From Phytoseiulus persimilis (Eukaryota > Arthropoda > Arachnida > Mesostigmata > Phytoseiidae), in assembly GCA_037576195.1 (NCBI GenBank), contig CM075103.1, positions 17,174,001 to 17,238,000 on the forward strand: 64,000 bases of DNA, written 5' to 3'. Below are positions 46,597 through 58,100 of this stretch, piece by piece (the stretch's first letter is position 1; each line of letters starts with the position of its first letter). A program made the position numbers and the translations under genes. Under the pieces are notes generated by a model that did no database searches, was not told the DNA's origin, and saw only the letters and a list, made by a program, of their open reading frames with translations.

Positions 46597-47500
46597 TCAC
46601 AGGTGGTTCTTTACGCTGACCAGAAGCTGTTCGCGGTCCCCGGTGAACCAGCGTTTCGTCTTTTCGCTGCTCTTCTTTTGTCTTCGGAGAGCGCTAGTTA
46701 CGATGGTTCTGAGTAGTTTGTCTGTGCCGTTGACATCTGCGCATTCCCACGTGTCCTGGCGTATTTCCTTCAGTCTCGTTCGTTCCAAGGCTCGCGATTC
46801 TATTTTGCGGGCGTAAGAACTTCTAGCGAGACACTTTTTAATCCCTGCGACTTGCCCGAGTTTGAATATCATGTATACTGGCAGATGCTTCCTCGCGGGG
46901 GAGTTGAGCGCGCTAAGTGACACCACTTCCACAGAACCGTTTGCGAAATATAGGTCGATTGTGCTGCACCCTGTGCCGCTGATATATGTGTGTTCGTTCG
47001 GCTCGTTGATCATTTTCAATCCGATGGTCTCCATTGCCTCGATTAAGCAGCTTCCTTTGTTGTCACCAGCTGCCGCGTCGACTCTCGAATTGAAATCTCC
47101 GGCCACCACGATTTGTTTGGAGCTGTCGGTGTTGAACATTGCATCGCAAACTGTGTCGACTACGTCTGTCGCGCTGAATCGTGGTTGGATGTAGAATAGA
47201 GTTACTTCGATCTCATTGTTCTTGATTGTGATGTGATGTTTGCTCTTTCCCGTAATTCTGAACTGTGGCAGGTGTTTCTTGACGAGTATCGAGATGCCTC
47301 CACTGGGACGCCCGCCGGACACTGGATCTTCGGCGAGCACATGGTAACCGATGGATTCCTCCAGAGTTGTGTCTTCTCTGAGGAAGGTCTCGGTTAGCAG
47401 TAAGTAGTCAAATCGGGTCAGGAGCGTGTCATCTTCGAGCTACCGCAGAAGACCTTTGAGGCCTTCGCAGTTCCAGAGTAGCATGGAGCTTTCTGACACT
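46597..47500 (-). pseudogene. LINE ORF2, EEP endonuclease part
   Basis: The domain starts at about 47487 with SMLLWNCEGLKGLLR and meets a stop right after it, then continues LLLTETFLREDTTLEES, GGISILVKKHLPQF, VTLFYIQPRFSA, QIVVAGDFNSRVDAAAGD (metal site), STIDLYFANGS and a weakened terminal RKHLPVYMIF where SDH would be expected. It would nick target DNA for priming. The frame shifts by one relative to the RT near 46590. Confidence 0.85.
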
Positions 47501-47525
47501 GCTGCCTCCGTCTCTCCGCGAGCCC

Positions 47526-48482
47526 CTAAGATCTCTGCCTGGATTCCGTGCCTCTGTCTTGGGCTTTGGTTTCGTAGGCAGACGTGATCAGCCCAACCAG
47601 GTCTATCTGTTCGAGCGTTAACTTGCGCCTCTGTCGATTGGTTCCTCTCCCAGGGTTTGAAGTTGTGACTCGACTGGGACAAGGTTCTCTGGTGGGTCTC
47701 GCTGGCAGTCTGTCGGGCTTCCTTCGGGGTGCCGGACTTTCCGCCGTCCGTCTCCTTATGTCGGGTCCTGCTGAGGAGTTTCTTCGGTTTCGTAGAACCG
47801 GCTTCGGGCCTCTGGTTGCTCTCGATTCCGGTTCTGCCGTATTCCTCCCTCTCTCGTAGGCACTTATCGGCCTCACCGGCAGCGTTTTGACTCCTAAAAA
47901 ATTAGCGGACCTGTGCGCAATAGCGGTTTCTTCTAAACCCGAGTACGAGCAGTAGCCTCTGGCTGCCATTCTCCGGTGTGCCTGAATGAGATCAATGATG
48001 TCACAATTCCACACTTCCCGTTGTGCTTTCATGTGGTCATTGGCGTCTTTGCAGTCCTTGTGGAACTGCGGTATGGGGACCAATGACATCGAGCAATCCT
48101 GACGGTTCTGTTGTAGGTGTTGCGCGAGCCATGTACACATCTTTGTTGAATTCCAGACATTCCTCTTGTCCACCATGCGCGATGATGTGGATCGGCTGTG
48201 TGTTGTCTTGCAGGAACTTTCCGGCCAGCTCGAATATCGCTCTGGGATACGAACCCGTATCCGAGATTCTGCGTCTTTAACTCGACTCGTGGACTCGGAC
48301 ACGCGAGTCCGCTCAAATCGGGCGTAATCATTCGGGGCCAGATTCATGTTTCGGTATTCGCGTGAAACACGTCGTTGTGTTGATATCTTTGGAGGTATTT
48401 GAAGATGCTCACCGAGACTCTCGGACTTGTCGACCGCCCCCGAAATCTTTTGGAAACGCGTTGGAAATGAAATCAGTACCAA
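47526..48482 (-). CDS. LINE ORF1-like basic protein
   Basis: An open frame of 318 codons lying immediately 5' of the endonuclease. It is rich in arginine and serine (RGPKPVLRNRRNSSAGP, RRTAESPAPRRKPDRLPARP) and has no CCHC knuckle or RRM that I recognise. Position and composition suggest an ORF1 RNA-binding protein or an ORF2 leader. The true start is uncertain, since the first codon of the open frame is not ATG. Confidence 0.5.
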   Translation of the reverse strand: MVLISFPTRFQKISGAVDKSESLGEHLQIPPKISTQRRVSREYRNMNLAPNDYARFERTRVSESTSRVKDAESRIRVRIPERYSSWPESSCKTTHSRSTSSRMVDKRNVWNSTKMCTWLAQHLQQNRQDCSMSLVPIPQFHKDCKDANDHMKAQREVWNCDIIDLIQAHRRMAARGYCSYSGLEETAIAHRSANFLGVKTLPVRPISAYERGRNTAEPESRATRGPKPVLRNRRNSSAGPDIRRRTAESPAPRRKPDRLPARPTREPCPSRVTTSNPGRGTNRQRRKLTLEQIDLVGLITSAYETKAQDRGTESRQRS

Positions 48483-48490
48483 AGTTCTGG

Positions 48491-49284
48491 CATCATTCTC
48501 TCATATTCGGTTGCACGAGTCACGCACAGGAGCTTCTCGAGTTCCCTGAAGGTGGGGGGGCGGTAGCTTCGGAATTTCCGAGTTCCGGCCCGGGCGGCAC
48601 TTCGCCCAGCTTCGCCCCTGGCAGGCGCGTATCCACCTTGGGGCTGGCAGAGCTAAAGCCACGCATGTGGACATACATAACATTGGATGAGCGGGCCTCA
48701 TTCGCTGGCTTCAAGCTAACGTGTCAATCTCACGAACATCCTTCAGGCTTCACAGTAAGAGTTACTGCAGACAAGTTCTCTGCATGTGCTGCACGGGATC
48801 TAAGATAACAGACAACCCGAACAAACACATGGACGAAAACATCAACCGAGGTCCGAGGTACTGAAGGCTGCGACCGAACGTGAATCTGTATCTTTCGACC
48901 GACGAAGCATCCGAGCTCATCTCGATGAAATCATGGAGCTCCTGTTGGCTTGAGCTCCTGTTGTCGTTGACAAGGCGATCCCACCGTGTTCATGAGACTC
49001 CCTAGATGGGTATATTTCATAGATTCTCAATGGATGATTCGGGAGAAGATGAATGGAAGGTTTCTTCAGGGTGACGCCGAACGCGTGGAAGGTGGACGGA
49101 CGAGAAAAAAATTCACTCCCCCCCCCCCCCCCAGGGAAAATCCTGGCAACGCCACCGGCCCCTGGGTGTTTACACATGCAGGATTCTCGAATGCGTCTAG
49201 TTATCGATTCGCGCCCGGCGCTTCAACGAACGAGCATTAGACCGAGAAGCCGTTCCGTGGTTGATAATTGAGCATGATGAAGGA
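48491..49284. other. No recognisable gene; 15-base C tract
   Basis: No conserved coding sequence. A homopolymer of 15 C lies at 49118-49132, a likely sequencing-difficult site. Confidence 0.5.
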
Positions 49285-50096
49285 CTCAGGAATGGACCTA
49301 TTTTCCGTTATAACGCATAACGGAAAATAGTATTTGCGTTACAACAAAGAATAGTATTTCTGTTATAACGAAGAATGAATTTCCGTGATAACGGGGAATC
49401 AATCCGGGGGAGTACATGGAAAACTTCCTATCTGTCCAGACTTTGCAGTATTCCTCAAGAACCAGCTCCAGGAGTACCAGGAGATAAAAGACCACGGTTA
49501 TCTCTACTGTGTGTGTGTGAGCAGTCTGTACAGGAACATATTTGTATGTTGACATCACAGAGATGTTTGAGTGAAAATATTCATGTCAGTTTCAATTATA
49601 TTCACCTCGTATTCTCGAAGGGAGTGAACGGATCACGAATCGTGCACCATGAAGAGATTGAGCGAATCATCTTTGTCGAAGCGTCGTAGAGATCGATCGA
49701 AGTGTCTCACTCGAAGCGTCACAGAGATTCAGAGACGCGTCAAGCTTGTAGCGTCAGAGAAATCGGGCGAGGCTTCTTATAATGGTGTAACTTGCAGCCT
49801 CAAAGGGATTGAGCGAATCGGCTCTCGTCTAGACCTAGACCCTGCACTCCGTAGTACGGAATACGGCTGATTTTCGAAAATACAGTCCGTATTATATATA
49901 CGGAACATACCGTATTACGGCAATACGGACCGTACTCTTAATACGTGCCGTACCGTAGGACGGTAATACGGAGTACGGTCTCAGACTCGGATGCCTGTAA
50001 AGCCCCGACCAGCGCAGGAGATGACTCACGAGAACATTCTCGTGCGTAGTGTGCTTGCTCTTCGCTCAGCATTCCCTGATATGACATCCTCTAGAC

Positions 50097-50310
50097 CAGT
50101 GGTTCTCAAACTCCACTGACCCATCGACCCCCTAGGCGACTTCGTTGAAGTTTATGGACTGCCGTTCCCCAGGTTGTCGACCGTCGACCCCTTGATCCAC
50201 CTCCGTGGACGCCGAGAAGTACGGTCAAATCCACCCCGGCATCACCTCTGTAAACCGGAGATCGACCGTCGACCCCCAGGGGTCGGTATCGACCACTTTG
50301 AGAACCACTG
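50097..50310. mobile_element. hAT MITE (214 bp) inside the foldback arm
   Basis: The left end, CAGTGGTTCTCAAACT, matches the classical hAT terminal motif, and the right end is its complement (CTTTGAGAACCACTG). Flanking 8-bp repeats are CTCTAGAC (50089-50096) and CTCAAGAC (50311-50318), seven of eight identical, as expected for a hAT target duplication. The opposite arm near 50885-50910 holds the same surrounding sequence without the insert. It is noncoding. Confidence 0.88.
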
Positions 50311-50544
50311 CTCAAGACGATTAACGAAGTTTAATGTCAGTCGGAACATAGGTTCACCAGATCAGGAATCAGAACTCCAACGGTCCAAATGCAGCTTTGT
50401 GAGCTAAATACCGAGGGTCGAATGTGGACTACCTGAAGAGTAGATCTTTTCGAATGATGAGGGTGCTCACAAAATGTCCACTTGAACGCCCTTCAGCTCC
50501 ATTGGTGACTTCACTGTGACTCCGATCGTGACTGACGGCGTCGA

Positions 50545-50580
50545 TCGGGCCGCCTACTACTTTAGTAGTAGGCGGCCCGA
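50545..50580. repeat. Perfect 17-bp hairpin in the foldback loop
   Basis: TCGGGCCGCCTACTACT (50545-50561), a 2-base centre (TT), then its exact complement. It is GC-rich and flawless, unlike the diverged outer arms. A second short perfect palindrome (AGCGTTCCC/T/GGGAACGCT) lies about 50 bp further on. Confidence 0.9.
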
Positions 50581-51838
50581 GTTTGCTGAGATTACTTGTC
50601 GCAACCATGGACTCATTGCAGCCTACAAGCGTTCCCTGGGAACGCTCTTTCAGGTGGCCGCGACACGCCCGTCGCAATAGCCAGAACAGTCTTGGCGACG
50701 TCGTTCCTCCGATTATCTATTCGTAACGAACTTATACGCACAAAGCAAACATTTCAAAGAGTTCAGGACTAAATCCGGATTCTGAATAATCCGATCAAAT
50801 TCGTCAGTGTATGCATTTTGCACCGATGAAGTTCTGATTCCTGATCTGGTGAACCTATGTTCCGACTGACATTGAACTTCGTTAATCGTCTAGGATGTCA
50901 TATCAGGGAATGCTGAGCGAAGAGCAAGCACACTACGCACGGGAATGATCTCGTGAGTCATCTCCTGCGCTGGTCGGGGCTTTCCAGGCATTCGAGTCTG
51001 AGACCGTACTTCTGCTCGAGCCCTCATCGAAGTGGCACGAAGTGGTATTCCGCGATATTTGATAATATGCCGTGGAGCCATCGAAGTCGATTATCTAAAC
51101 CATTAGTCTGCTGACCCGGAGCAGCTCCCAGATCTGTTTCAAGATGACTTCTCAGAAGGAATTTGCTCCTGGGATTCGCTCGGATACAGTAACAACGGAA
51201 GAAATTATTCTTCATCACATCGCTCGCGTCTGAACTTTCAACGCAACTAACGTAGATTGTAATCCGCTCCAGCCGTTGCTCTGAACAGGGCCTGACTATC
51301 ACCGTATTACGGTAAGGTCCGCATCAATAATACGGTCCGTAGCGCCGTATTACCGTACTACGGTACGATCCGCGTCAATTATACGGTCCATATCACCGTG
51401 ATTAATTACGTTCCGTATCGGACCGTATTTTCAAAAATCAGCCGTATTCCGTACTACGGAGTGCAGGGTCTACTCTCGTCTTGTTTGAAGCGTCTCAGAG
51501 GTTCAGCAACGCTTCGGGCTTGTAGAGAGGCCGAGCAAAGCTTCTCGCTCGGAGCGTAGAAAGGATCAAACGATGCTTTTTGCTGGAAATTTCCGTGTAT
51601 TCTCTGTTTTCGGGCGACCGGGAACGGATATTCGCTCTCCGGATCCAAACACCCTGCAGCCGCGTGAGATTACCATGGTTTCTTGTCTCTCGGTACCCCT
51701 GGTGCTGGATCGTGAGAAGTACTGCAAAGTCTGGACAAATAGCAAGTCTTCCATTGATTTTCCCGAATCGTTTTTCCGCTAAAACGGAAATACTATTTCC
51801 TGTTATGCGTTATAACGGAAAATAGGTCCACTCAGGAA

Positions 51839-52877
51839 CCCGCTAGTGCTCACTCGTGAAACTAAGCTCGAGCCGCGGCACTCGAGGAGACGCAATTAAA
51901 CACGAGCGAGGCCTGAGGGAAAGCCAGAATCTTCGAGACATATGTTCGGTTACATCGCACATGAAGAGCTCTTCGCGTGTCAGCGAGGTCGTACTCGGGA
52001 TTCCTTTCCAAAATGGAGGGGGCGGGGCGAGAGATGATTAGCATGCCTCTCTCAGGCGGGATAGGAGCCGGTGAAGACGTCCTTCAACATGCAGTCCAAA
52101 GGTACAATCTAACGAATGACCCGGACTGGAACCGCGTTGACGTCGACCGCTCAGGAGGGTGTGGTTGTCGAACAAAACTCCGCAGCGTTACAGGGCTGAG
52201 GGACACGATACAGCCGTGACACTAAGCGAGCGAAGTCGCTCTGCGGCGTAGGAAGGGCACGAGAACGAAGACCTTATCCAAGATCTTCTCGGTGCTCTAG
52301 CGCGGACATCAAGTATGAAGCAGTGGCCGTGAATGAATACGCCGAAAACGGGCAGCTGTAAATCGGGTCGAATGGAAGCTGAGGCTCAGAACAGTGCCGA
52401 CGGAACTCTCCTCGAATGATCGACGCTCTGTGTGCACAGCCTATTCTTCGATCGCAAAGGGATCGTTTGTTCGGGAAGCCGGGGAGAAGAGGGAACATTG
52501 AAGAGATATATGAGCAACTGCTCCAATCGATGCAGCCCCGGAGCCTGTCGCTCCGTCAAGGATCCTGTGGTGTTACACACTTTCAACCAGGTGAACTATG
52601 CGGGAGAACTGGATGCAACGAGTTTCCATCAGGCAAGAATTTCAACATTTCTTAGCTCACGGCGCTTTGCCAACATCGGAGGTTCAGGAGCTCGGGAAAT
52701 CGTAGTTTTTCCCTCGGGACGACGCGACGGGACGCTTTCTCGACGTGTCCAAACTCGATCCGACTCTGGGGACAAGCAGCGCCCAAGGGTTCGGAGAAGA
52801 AACATTGTCTATATTTCGTACTTGGGAAAATATATTGCAGTTGCACAGAGCGGAAATTCTCAGTTGCCAGTACAAGC
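51839..52877. other. No recognisable gene; GFER 3' flank at right
   Basis: No assignable gene. A plus-strand stretch around 52440-52590 (RLFGKPGRRGNIEEIYEQLL) looks protein-like but has no family match or partner exons. Confidence 0.4.
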
Positions 52878-53549
52878 CTATCCACAGCTCCCGTCTCTGG
52901 GTCCATCCAACCAACGTTCCAGAACCTTCCTGCAGTCAAACTCTTCTTTCCCTAGCTTCCGATTAACGATATTGTGCTGCTCGCACATCCATTGTGATAG
53001 AGCTTCACGCGAAGCCACCTGAATACGAGAACAAATCTCTTAGTCATTGCACAATGTGCATGATTCTGAGTGATGATAGGGTTGAAAACTCCACATTCCA
53101 ATCAGGATACCTTTTAACTTTCAGAGAGCCCGAATGATACAGAAATCGAAACCGAGTTGCTTCTCTTCAGGATCGAACTTGTTTGAATATTGTTTGAAAC
53201 TCACGTTTGGCGGGGAAATTTCCATTTCTTTCCTGAAGTCCTCCGCGCAGTGGTCGCAGGGGTAGAACTTCCCGAATAGCTTCAAGAAGGTCTTCATTCC
53301 AGCTTGCTGCTCCGCAGTCGGTATTCTCGGGAAATATGCGGCTGCCGTGTGCAGGAAAGACCAAGAGTGCCGCCCGAGCTGCTCTCGGTCTAATGGACAA
53401 TCCTTTGGAACGACGGTCTCCTTTCCCGGTTTCGATCTCATCCACGTTTTGAAATCACTGCACGCTCGGCAGGGCGGATCGCCTTCGTGTGGGGCAGTCT
53501 GGCGACGAGGCGGTCCTCGCGCCCGCGATTCGTAGTCGCCATAGTCCAT
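52878..53549 (-). CDS. GFER: FAD-linked sulfhydryl oxidase (ALR/Erv1 family)
   Basis: Two exons, 53549-53205 and 53018-52878, joined in phase across a 186-nt GT-AG intron, give a 161-residue protein from ATG 53547-53549. Landmarks of the Erv1/ALR family: an N-terminal distal cysteine pair in [13 protein letters not shown] (as in the long form of human GFER), [20 protein letters not shown], the redox-active [12 protein letters not shown], the FAD-binding [14 protein letters not shown], and the structural EEFDCRKV...DGSCG end. The enzyme reoxidises Mia40/CHCHD4 in the mitochondrial intermembrane space, passing electrons to cytochrome c or oxygen. Length and cysteines are complete, so it looks functional. 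It is a host gene, transcribed away from IPPK. A further 5' exon is possible but not needed. Confidence 0.92.
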
Positions 53550-53567
53550 CTGTCAAACTGTGAGCAG

Positions 53568-53921
53568 TCATTGATAACGCCTGGCGCAACCTACGGATGA
53601 CCATGCTTTGCTGCCTCTCGGAGAGTCGTACACATCTAACAAGAACTTGGCTAAACTTGACTCGAGATTTCGGAGACGAGAACTCCGTGGGGGCGCGTTG
53701 ACTATTTCTCGCCCACAGAAAACTCTGGTCTGCTCCGGCGTCGGCGTCGATCGGACTCCTCGGCCAAGGTTCTGAGCTTCCGTGTGTTTCCCCAGGAATG
53801 ACACCTCATGATGCCGTTTCCGGGAAAGTGTGAGCTCGTCCTTTAGATACTCGATGGCTCGCCGGCGTATGATCGCGCGGTTCACTCGAACTTTCTCGAA
53901 AACCTGCTCACCTCTCTTCAA
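53568..53921 (-). CDS. Possible exon, unassigned
   Basis: The minus-strand frame reads KVRVNRAIIRRRAIEYLKDE and LTLSRKRHHE between an acceptor-like CAG (about 53908) and a donor-like GTGTCA (about 53802), so an internal exon of about 105 nt is plausible. I do not recognise the protein and cannot connect it to GFER, whose start lies just downstream. It could equally be chance. Confidence 0.2.
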   Translation of the reverse strand: MKRGEQVFEKVRVNRAIIRRRAIEYLKDELTLSRKRHHEVSFLGKHTEAQNLGRGVRSTPTPEQTRVFCGREIVNAPPRSSRLRNLESSLAKFLLDVYDSPRGSKAWSSVGCARRYQ

Positions 53922-55121
53922 CTGAGGAACTCCTAGTGGCTCGACACTCGAGCTGCACAGATGATGTCACGAATAACTCCGTCGACAAAATGAGTGCGGA
54001 AACGATTCAACATCACGCCGATCTTCAGGTCCTAAGCTCAGTTCGAATTCGAGTGGGAGCCACAAATGGCCGGTCGGACATGCTGTTCGAAACGATCACC
54101 TGTGATCCGTCCTAGACACTGCCTCAAATGCCCGTATGTGTCCCGTAGCAACGTCTGCGAGTTTCAGCGGACGCTCTAGAGAAAGGGCGAAGATCCTCTC
54201 CTTTTGCCATGTTCTCTCAGCGGTGGCCTCTGAGTCTGTGGCTGTAACAATGACTCGATTCTCGCAATGTTAAAACTCCAGTAGGAAGCGGATACCGTGG
54301 GATAAAGTACTGTGCTAGTGGTGAAGATGGAGGCAGGTTTTTGCATCGAGGGAGCTGAGTTCCGGGGTGAAGGCAACTCTGGCCTGGTTTGTGCTCTGAA
54401 GGTTCGTACAATTTGTACAGGTGTTCCGTATCCGTAAGCCCACGAGCGGGAGACCCGTAGCTCAGAGCAGTCCTCTCATGCAGTCAGCGCTGATCGAAAT
54501 TCGACAGCGAAAAGACTCTCGCTGATTGTCAAGTAGAGCTAACATTCAATTTTGATTCCTCGAGAACCCGCCAAGTTCTCCAGTGTGTGAACAGCTGAGA
54601 AAATTTACCCGAAGTCTTGGAACCGTTCGGACGTCGAAAAAATTAGAGAACTGGTCCTAATCTCCCGAGAGCGCTTTTCGCATCGCGATTCGCGGTGGTC
54701 TCGAGGCGTGACGCCCAGGATTCACTGTTCGGATCTGCGAGGTTCTCCTTTCCGCTTCTTCCTTTCGCACGTTTTTTTCGATTTGCCGGTGCCTTCTGGA
54801 AGATATTGGGGAAGAATCAGGTATCGAAAAATTAGCGATCAGATTCATGCTTGAGAGCCCCGAAGCTTCACCACGATCTTAGGGGTCGCGATGCGACTCT
54901 CGAAATAGCCGATGCGTCTTTCACGGCCGAAGCAGTCTCAATGACGCCCATTGACTGAAGCTACTGCATTCAGTCTTCTCATCCAATCATCAGGACCCTG
55001 TTGTTTCGAGCAACTCTTCCTTTGCAGCTACGAGGAGCGCGTGTTTTGAATCTTTTCTCTCACTCTCGCCTGGATAATTCCGCAGGTTTTTTCTACTGCA
55101 ATTGCCTACTCCCTATTTCAG
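53922..55121. other. GFER-IPPK intergenic region
   Basis: Upstream of both divergent genes. It should contain the first exon and promoter of IPPK, but I could not identify the exon encoding the expected N-terminal W-x-Y-R/H-GEG motif. No other gene is evident. Confidence 0.4.
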
Positions 55122-58100
55122 GACGGAGCCAGCGTTCTCAAACTGAAGAAAACATCTGTAATTTTCAACGAAGTCAGTAAAGACGTAAGCTCTCGACAAT
55201 ACCGCTGATCTTCACATGCTCATGCGGGCCCTTAGGGAAAGTAATGGAAGTCCACCCGATGCTCCGTGCAAACGGGGTCAGCGCTTGACGTCAGAAGTCA
55301 CAAACTCGCCCGATGGATCAACTTCATCAGCTGAACTGACACGAGAACCGTCGGATTCGAGGGACCGGCAGTCAGTGTGGTCTGAACAGGGTCCCGAGCA
55401 ACAACTGTCAGAGATCGCTCGGCACTTATCAGCATGATATTTCGAAAAGCCACGATTGACGAAAGTGCTCAGGCTGATCTGGCCTCCACAGTTTTGTTGA
55501 TCGTAATCACCGCATAAAATTGACTCCAGAGCTCGTTTCATGAACTCTGAAATCACCGCCACTATCAGATACAAATGTGGGAGCCAGACCATGACATCGA
55601 CTGACGCCCGCCAGACAGGCAGCTACTTGTGTCATCAGAAACTAGACAAGTAGACATCAAATATCGCTCAACTTTCCAGAACGTTCCTATCATCGACGAA
55701 GACTGGCTCGGACTCCATAAATATCAGGTCTCGTTCATCAGAAACGTTGCCGTACCTCTGTTGGGAGCATCGTTGGTAGACGTTCCCGTGAGTGCTTTGG
55801 ACATTTTTGGTTAGCCATGTTTTGTCCTGACGGTCGAACTCCACGGTCGGGATTCTCCGAATAAAACTCTAGAAATCTGAGTTCTGAGGAAGAGCGGGAT
55901 GAGCAGGCTTCGAGGTGTCGGAACGAAGTCGAGTATTCATCCTCCCGAGCTGTAGAGCATCCTTCTGAGTCGTACGATGGCTGTTGGCAACCTAAAACAA
56001 TGCGGCCAGAGCTCCTGGAAATTCGGGGTAGAAATCCAGGAGCTCTCGAGAGAACGTCTCGTGTTCCATCATTGCAGAACTACGAGAATCTGCGGACTCG
56101 AGAAATCGCGGGAACAAGGATGAGGCATCAAGATAAACATTGAGCTAAAAACCTAGGCGTGAAAATCGCGCAGCTTCCTGTCGTACCCGGAGTTGGATGA
56201 GGCCCATATTTGAGCTAGTTGTAACTCGATTCCAATAAACCTCCAGACCATTGTTCAACTACGAGGCGAGGACATCGCTTTCCTCAACCACCTCGTCCGC
56301 AAGGACCGCGCCATTCATCGACTGAAAAAAACGTTGAGTCCATTGCTCAACTGTGGACTCGTTTTCCCGGACAACTGTTTGTTCAGATCCTCAGCACAAA
56401 ACAGTGAGTTCAACATGCTGGATTACTCCACCGTTTCTCTCGGCTTCTCATGTTTTGAGGCCGGCAGCAGCTCATTTTGACAGGTTACCCAAGGTCGGCG
56501 CATATCGAACTCTTGCGATTATCACAGAAGGAATCCATGCCGACACTCATCTGTCGTAGCTCCCATCGACACTCGAGGAGAATACTTACGGTTGAGAGCT
56601 TATCCAGTAGACACCTCAAAACTACTATACGTAACTCTTGAGAGTCGTGCTCTCCAGAGGGAACACATTCTTTCGCGTAGAGTAGGGCATGGTGATAATC
56701 ATACTTGTGAATGATAGTCATAATCCAGTTATGATCACGATTATTTTTGGTAATGGCACCATGCGGGGTTCGGGAGAACTGAACACGATTCCGATGCTTG
56801 TTCCAACCGACAAAACATCCTGACATGAAATTCTGAGCGATAACAGAGACCATCATACATATTCTCTCGAAACTCCCCATTTCGTTTCACGTGAATCGGC
56901 TGGAGACTACGGAGATGGTGATGAACCAAAATCAGAAGAGACGCCGGCCAGGTGTCTGGGAGGCGATCGGGAGCTATAAGGGGAAGAGAATGTAAAAAGC
57001 GAGACTCTACACACTTTTGTGTTTAGCGTTGTGAGAAGCCAGCTGCTGATTGAAAACCCCAAGTCCGCCACATGTAGAGTGAACCGTACTCGAAGAAGCA
57101 GATCAAGAATCTGCTTGCGGGATCGACCGGATCCCCCAGCTCGAAAGCCCGAATGAAAACGCATGCGCCCGATCAAAAACTAAACGGAAACTTTGCGTGA
57201 AAAAAGGAACGAATTATGCATGAGGAGACTGGTTCAATAGGAGAAGAAATGTATTCCGCGGAAAGCTGGTTCAGAAGCTCAGGAGCTGCGAGCGACTCTT
57301 TCTACGCTGAACAGCGCGTGTGTGTTGAACTCTCTGACGATCGCTGCAATGGCTGAATACTTGTCTAACATTGTCGCATCCTCAGGAGAGAGATGGGATC
57401 ATTGAAGTACCGGTCCAGGAATGTTTCAGCTTGAGCTTCTGGTCCCGGTAGCATCGGCTTCTCTACGGAGTCCAAATCTCGATAGGGATCACTCTCCGGA
57501 CACTCTGGACCTGAAGTGCTTGGAGCCTGACGCGCATGGATGTGCTCCTCTAATTCGATCAGGATATATTTCGGCGGGAGCGATATGCTTGAACCATGCC
57601 TTCTTTAAGACTGGCATCAAAATGGCAGCTTCAACCAGAGGGGTTCGGCAGTCGAGTATTTCCCTGAGGCGTTCGCCGACGCTTTGCTGCAATAAGGGCG
57701 TTTCCGATGGATGACTCAGTTGGAATTCGCATCGAGATAGCAGAATCGACTCTCGACCGCAGCGGAATCGTGTTGAGCGACACTCGAGATCCTCGACAAC
57801 GTTCGACTCTTCCTTATATACAGCGTTTTTATACTTTTGATATGAATAATAATCATGACGTGATTATGATTGTTTTTCATACTCGTCGTTATGATTATGC
57901 CCAACTCCGCACCAGCGTAATATTCCACCATCTTCCCGAACGCATCACATCAGCAGTCGTCCCTGATGAATGACAACCTCTCGGGACAAGATTTTGCATC
58001 GGTTATCGATAGGAGCGAAGACGAGTACGCAGGAAAAGAACGACCCGAGAATTGAGTGTGTCGTTTTCGTATTACAGATATCCCACTCGAAGGGCCGTTG

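Larger units (their letters stand above)
44700..48490 (-). mobile_element. Near full-length LINE (ORF1, EEP, RT)
   Basis: A minus-strand non-LTR retrotransposon about 3.8 kb long, with an ORF1 (48482-47526), an EEP endonuclease (about 47500-46597) and a reverse transcriptase with a C-terminal zinc finger (46578-44716). The 3' UTR is very short. Only a stop near the start of the endonuclease and one frame change between endonuclease and RT were noticed, so it is a fairly young copy. Its C-terminal finger resembles that of the fragment at 5.9-6.5 kb. No target-site duplication was found. Confidence 0.88.
49293..51830. mobile_element. Foldback-type element with ~1-kb inverted arms
   Basis: The ends are inverted copies starting TGGACCTATTTTCCG at 49293 and ending with the complement at 51830. 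They are flanked by identical 8-bp repeats, CTCAGGAA, at 49285-49292 and 51831-51838. The left arm (49293-50376) and right arm (about 50830-51830) mirror each other in outer AACGG-rich palindromic repeats, in blocks of TACGG/CCGTA repeats (49840-49985 and 51300-51470), and in the inner stretch reaching GTTCTGATTCCTGA. The left arm is interrupted by a hAT MITE. The right arm has about 285 extra bases at 51013-51297. A loop of about 450 bp separates the arms. No transposase is encoded, so this is a non-autonomous long-inverted-repeat element. The 8-bp duplication suits hAT-, P- or Mutator-related or Foldback elements. Confidence 0.85.

Noticed and set aside
49118-49132. Poly-C tract as a functional element
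   Set aside because: A homopolymer of 15 C with no supporting context; more likely a simple repeat or sequencing-difficult site.
52432-53022. 196-codon plus-strand frame
   Set aside because: Its last part is antisense to the second GFER exon and the rest has no family match or splice partners.
57421-57714. Nested gene in the large IPPK intron
   Set aside because: Short frames on both strands without motif, initiation context or splice support.
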